Assembly: GCA_028289745.1 (NCBI GenBank)
Contig: JANQOD010000048.1
Span: 1-9,242, forward strand
Direction of reading: 5' to 3'
DNA length: 9,242 nt
Source of the DNA: Allomuricauda sp.
GTDB taxonomy: Bacteria > Bacteroidota > Bacteroidia > Flavobacteriales > Flavobacteriaceae
The translations under genes and the position numbers were made by a program. Positions 6,783 through 9,242 of this stretch are shown piece after piece. The notes under the pieces are model-generated. The model had not been told where the DNA came from, made no database searches, and saw nothing but the letters and a program-made list of their open reading frames with translations. The stretch's first letter is position 1. Each line of letters starts with the position of its first letter.

Positions 6783-7037
6783 ATGAAAAATAGGACTTCG
6801 TCAAAAGGCAACTTTTTCAGTGCCCTTTTCTGCAGTATTTTTGGCCATCATTATGTAGTTTCGAGAAAAGTGACCGAACACATTAAAGAATACAAGTGCC
6901 TGCATTGTCAGAAGCAGGTAACCACCGATGCCAGTGGTAAACTATCTACGCTTACGCCCCAAATGCACGAAATCAACGATGCCTTGCAAGATATGTACCG
7001 TAAGCGCAGTGGCCGTATGGTGCAGAATGTGGCTTAA
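6783..7037 (+). CDS. small Cys/His protein, DUF1660-like zinc-ribbon candidate
   Basis: The 84-residue product has no signal peptide and is probably cytosolic. FCSIFGHHY (C17, H22) followed by EYKCLHCQKQVTT (C39, C42) forms a C-x4-H ... C-x2-C pattern. It resembles DUF1660-type short proteins with an N-terminal C-x-FGH and a later CxxC, and could bind one zinc ion. The rest (about 50-84) is polar and probably helical (LTPQMHEINDALQDMYRKR). I recall similar short proteins in flavobacteria without an assigned role. The ATG follows a long non-coding spacer with no Shine-Dalgarno and no clear TAnnTTTG element. The stop TAA shares the TTAA tetranucleotide with the convergent thiL stop. Zinc binding and family membership are inference. 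Confidence 0.78.
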   Translation: MKNRTSSKGNFFSALFCSIFGHHYVVSRKVTEHIKEYKCLHCQKQVTTDASGKLSTLTPQMHEINDALQDMYRKRSGRMVQNVA

Positions 7038-8080
7038 TCTTGAAATGAATTCCACCCCTGTGCCTTAAGGGAAATTTTGGTATCGGCCCTAGTGATCAAA
7101 TGGGCCCCTTCTTTTTTGTCGGTCATATGCCCGATGACCGTCAGGTTCGGATTACCCTTTATCTTATCGAAATCTTTTTGGTCGATGGTGAACAATAGTT
7201 CATAATCTTCCCCTCCGCTCAATATGATCATTGTACTGTCCATTTTAAACTCCTCGGCAGTTGATATTACAGTGGGATCAAGCGGCAGTTTGTCCTCGAA
7301 CAGATTACAGCCTACCTCACTTTGCTCGCAGAGGTGCAAAATTTCAGACGAAAGCCCATCACTGATGTCGATCATTGAAGTGGGCCGTACTTCCAGTTTT
7401 TCGAAGAGTTCGATAATGTCTTTGCGGGCTTCGGGCTTTAGCTGTCGTTCAATGATATAAGAATAGGGCTCCAGATCAGGTTGGCTATTGGGGTTTACCT
7501 TGAAGACCTCCTTTTCACGTTCTAGTACCTGCAGTCCTAGATAAGCACCCCCCAGATCCCCAGAAACCACCAAAAGATCATTGGGTTTTGTGCCCGAGCG
7601 GTAAACAATGTGTTCTTCAGGGGCAGTACCAAGTGCGGTAACACTGATGAGCATGCCCTTTGTCGATGAAGTGGTATCGCCGCCTACCATGTCAACACCG
7701 TAAACCTTACAGGCAGTGGCCACCCCGGCATAAAACTCTTCTAAAGCCTCAAGTGAAAAACGGTTCGATACCGCTAATGATACCGTAATCTGTGTGGGCA
7801 GGGCATTCATGGCGCAGATATCAGAGAGGTTTACGATGACCGACTTATAGCCCAAGTGCTTTAAGGGCATATAGCTAAGGTCAAAATGAACACCCTCGAC
7901 CAGAAGATCGGTTGAGACGATAGTCTTTTTGTCTGCAAAATCAAGAACGGCGGCATCATCGCCCACGCCTTTTATTGTTGAGGGTTGTGTCAACGAAAAG
8001 TTCTTGGTCAAGTGCTTGATGAGGCCAAACTCTCCCATTTCTTCAAGCGATGTACGTTTATGGTCTTTATCTTCGAGCAT
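7034..8080 (-). CDS. thiL: thiamine-monophosphate kinase
   Basis: ThiL phosphorylates thiamine monophosphate to the cofactor thiamine diphosphate with ATP, in the cytosol. The 348-residue product shows the AIRS/ThiL fold motifs in order: GVGDDAAV (38-45), STDLLVEGVHF (56-66), NLSDICAMNA (84-93), VGGDTTSS (132-139, Mg-nucleotide site), MIDISDGL (236-243) and GGEDYELL (289-296). The start is the ATG at 8080-8078 (MLEDKDHKRTSLEEMGEFGLI), the usual N-terminus as I recall it for flavobacterial ThiL. An in-frame GTG 18 codons upstream would cross the promoter and add an unlikely Cys-rich extension. No other thiamine genes lie nearby and no TPP riboswitch is visible in the 60-bp upstream spacer, so expression is probably constitutive. 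The gene is complete. Confidence 0.96.
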   Translation of the reverse strand: MLEDKDHKRTSLEEMGEFGLIKHLTKNFSLTQPSTIKGVGDDAAVLDFADKKTIVSTDLLVEGVHFDLSYMPLKHLGYKSVIVNLSDICAMNALPTQITVSLAVSNRFSLEALEEFYAGVATACKVYGVDMVGGDTTSSTKGMLISVTALGTAPEEHIVYRSGTKPNDLLVVSGDLGGAYLGLQVLEREKEVFKVNPNSQPDLEPYSYIIERQLKPEARKDIIELFEKLEVRPTSMIDISDGLSSEILHLCEQSEVGCNLFEDKLPLDPTVISTAEEFKMDSTMIILSGGEDYELLFTIDQKDFDKIKGNPNLTVIGHMTDKKEGAHLITRADTKISLKAQGWNSFQD

Positions 8081-8099
8081 TTTGCAAAAATACGGCGGA

Positions 8100-8107
8100 C
8101 AAATATA
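8100..8107 (-). promoter_or_regulatory. -7 promoter element of thiL
   Basis: TATATTTG on the minus strand matches the Bacteroidetes TAnnTTTG exactly and lies 19 bases before the thiL ATG. The expected -33 TTTG about 19-20 bases upstream is not evident (A/T-rich instead). A second exact match, TATTTTTG (8092-8085), lies too close to the ATG to serve unless the mRNA is nearly leaderless. Confidence 0.45.
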
Positions 8108-8112
8108 AATCG

Positions 8113-8125
8113 TATCTTTAAGATA
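8113..8125. promoter_or_regulatory. 13-base palindrome between thiL and the lipoprotein gene
   Basis: TATCTT (8113-8118) and AAGATA (8120-8125) are perfect 6-bp arms around one base, in the middle of the 60-bp divergent spacer. On the plus strand its first eight bases, TATCTTTA, differ from TAnnTTTG only in the last base, so it may contain the -7 element of the lipoprotein gene. An operator is possible, and chance in A/T-rich DNA is also possible. Confidence 0.3.
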
Positions 8126-8140
8126 AAATTGCACGACCCC

Positions 8141-9242
8141 ATGAGACTTTTTTTGTCTGTCTTTTTGACCGGCCTCTTTTTGTTCGGCTGTTCTGTTGAT
8201 GGAGGCAATGACGATATCGCCATAATCGATGATGATTCAGGGTCGATGCCCGATGACAGCCCCGATATCGGTGCCGGAAACACCGCTAATTTATTTACCC
8301 CATGTGAAGGGGGGTCGGCCGCAGGATTTGCATGTCAAGGCTATGACCTTGTGCTTCAAATGCCTCTAAGTGCCTTTAATGCTTCGCGTGCCAATGATAT
8401 TTGGGGGTGGACCGACCCAGACACCAATAACGAATATGCGTTGGTAGGTCTTGACAACGGCACGGCCTTCGTTGATATCACCGATGATCAAAACCCGGTA
8501 TATCTAGGAAAATTGGCCACTGCCACGGGCAGCAGTATATGGAGGGATGTCAAAGTATATGGCAACCATGCCTTTATCGTGGCAGAAGCGGCCAATCATG
8601 GTATGCAGGTGTTTGATTTGACCCGATTGCGAAATATTGCCGATGCTCCGGAAGCATTCTCTTCAGATGCCAGGTACACTGGTATCGGCAATGCCCATAA
8701 CATTGTCATCAATGAAATGGTGGGCTTTGCCTACCCGGTGGGCACTGATAGAAACGATGCGTTCAATGGAGGGGCACATTTCTTGGATATCGCGAATCCG
8801 ACAAGCCCTGTAGGTGTTGGGGGATACGGCGATCGAGGGTATACCCATGATGCACAAGTAGTGACCTATAACGGTCCGGATTCGGATTATACGGGAAGGG
8901 AAATTTTTATTGGGGCCAACGAAACCCAAGTGATCATTGCCGATGTGACCGATAAAGACAATCCGGTCGACATTGCGGCATTGGGTTATCCGCTAAGTGC
9001 TTATACGCATCAAGGCTGGTTCACTGAAGACCAACGGTACTTCATCTTGGGAGATGAACTCGATGAGGTAGACTTTGGGGTAAATTCAAGAACCTTGGTG
9101 TTCGATTTTACCGACTTGGATGCTCCTGCATTGCATACCACCTACACGGGTCCGACCAGCGCTATCGACCATAACGGCTATGTGTTGGGCGATCGCTATT
9201 ATTTGGCCAATTACACCGCCGGTGTCAGAGTATTGGATATTT
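8141..9242 (+). CDS. choice-of-anchor B family lipoprotein (3' end outside window)
   Basis: An open frame of 367 codons runs off the right edge. Residues 1-17 form a lipoprotein signal with lipobox LFGC, so C17 should be lipidated. The next 25 residues are rich in Asp (SVDGGNDD, IIDDDSG), which resembles the acidic signal that sends Bacteroidetes lipoproteins to the cell surface. The mature part carries the family's paired cysteines (C55 and C65 in PCEGGSAAGFACQGYDL) and beta-propeller-like repeats of the LVIVD sort: YALVGLDNGTAFVDI, HAFIVAEAANHGMQVFDL, REIFIGANETQVIIADV and RYYLANYTAGVRVLDI. Repeated His motifs are NAHNIVIN (H186), YTHDAQ (H236), YTHQGW (H290) and DHNGY (H344). Choice-of-anchor B proteins share this domain but differ in how they are held to the cell; here the N-terminal lipid is an anchor, and the C-terminus is not visible. 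Molecular function is unknown. Confidence 0.88.
   Translation, partial: MRLFLSVFLTGLFLFGCSVDGGNDDIAIIDDDSGSMPDDSPDIGAGNTANLFTPCEGGSAAGFACQGYDLVLQMPLSAFNASRANDIWGWTDPDTNNEYALVGLDNGTAFVDITDDQNPVYLGKLATATGSSIWRDVKVYGNHAFIVAEAANHGMQVFDLTRLRNIADAPEAFSSDARYTGIGNAHNIVINEMVGFAYPVGTDRNDAFNGGAHFLDIANPTSPVGVGGYGDRGYTHDAQVVTYNGPDSDYTGREIFIGANETQVIIADVTDKDNPVDIAALGYPLSAYTHQGWFTEDQRYFILGDELDEVDFGVNSRTLVFDFTDLDAPALHTTYTGPTSAIDHNGYVLGDRYYLANYTAGVRVLDI

Noticed and set aside
8081..8134. N-terminal extension of thiL from a GTG
   Set aside because: It would cover the TATATTTG promoter element. The ATG at 8080 gives the expected N-terminus.
8081..8140. TPP riboswitch upstream of thiL
   Set aside because: The spacer is only 60 bases and lacks the conserved CUGAGA-type core, so it cannot hold the element.
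8663..8929. An 88-codon minus-strand open frame within the lipoprotein gene
   Set aside because: It is antisense to a well-supported coding region with lipoprotein signal and repeat motifs, and has no features of its own.

Overview
The window looks like an ordinary stretch of chromosome from a marine member of the Flavobacteriaceae (Bacteroidetes), possibly of the Muricauda/Allomuricauda type. The genus is a guess. The evidence is family-level protein similarity recognised by eye, the lack of Shine-Dalgarno sequences before most starts, Bacteroidetes-type promoters (TTTG, about 19-20 bases, TAnnTTTG), and a flavobacterial dispersed repeat. I see no tRNA, rRNA, CRISPR array, transposase or phage gene.

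Left part (1-3374): two minus-strand genes form a probable operon. The upstream one encodes a 948-residue secreted Asp-box (BNR/VPS10-like) beta-propeller protein. Its stop codon overlaps by one base the start of a DUF2721 membrane-protein gene that runs off the left edge. The promoter lies in the 165-bp divergent spacer before a small plus-strand gene.

Middle (3375-5287): a 93-residue glycine-rich membrane protein ends in a clear intrinsic terminator. The T tract of that terminator also carries the -33 element of a very good promoter for pepP (M24B Xaa-Pro aminopeptidase). After pepP come a small hairpin, a copy of a dispersed flavobacterial repeat, and a 59-codon single-span membrane protein. 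The last 53 bases of that small gene overlap the 3' end of the oppositely oriented brnQ gene.

Right part (5235-9242): brnQ (branched-chain amino acid carrier, minus strand, TTG start) and a small Cys/His protein gene diverge from a 243-bp spacer that contains an inverted repeat. The small gene converges on thiL (thiamine-monophosphate kinase), and both stop codons lie within one TTAA tetranucleotide. thiL diverges across 60 bp from a lipoprotein gene of the choice-of-anchor B family, which runs off the right edge.

The genes do not make up one pathway. They are housekeeping metabolism (peptide turnover, amino-acid uptake, thiamine diphosphate synthesis) mixed with envelope and surface proteins of unknown role. 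I found no convincing new defence, mobile or biosynthetic system. The points worth a second look are the compact gene junctions, the repeat, the small membrane proteins and the propeller/DUF2721 pair.
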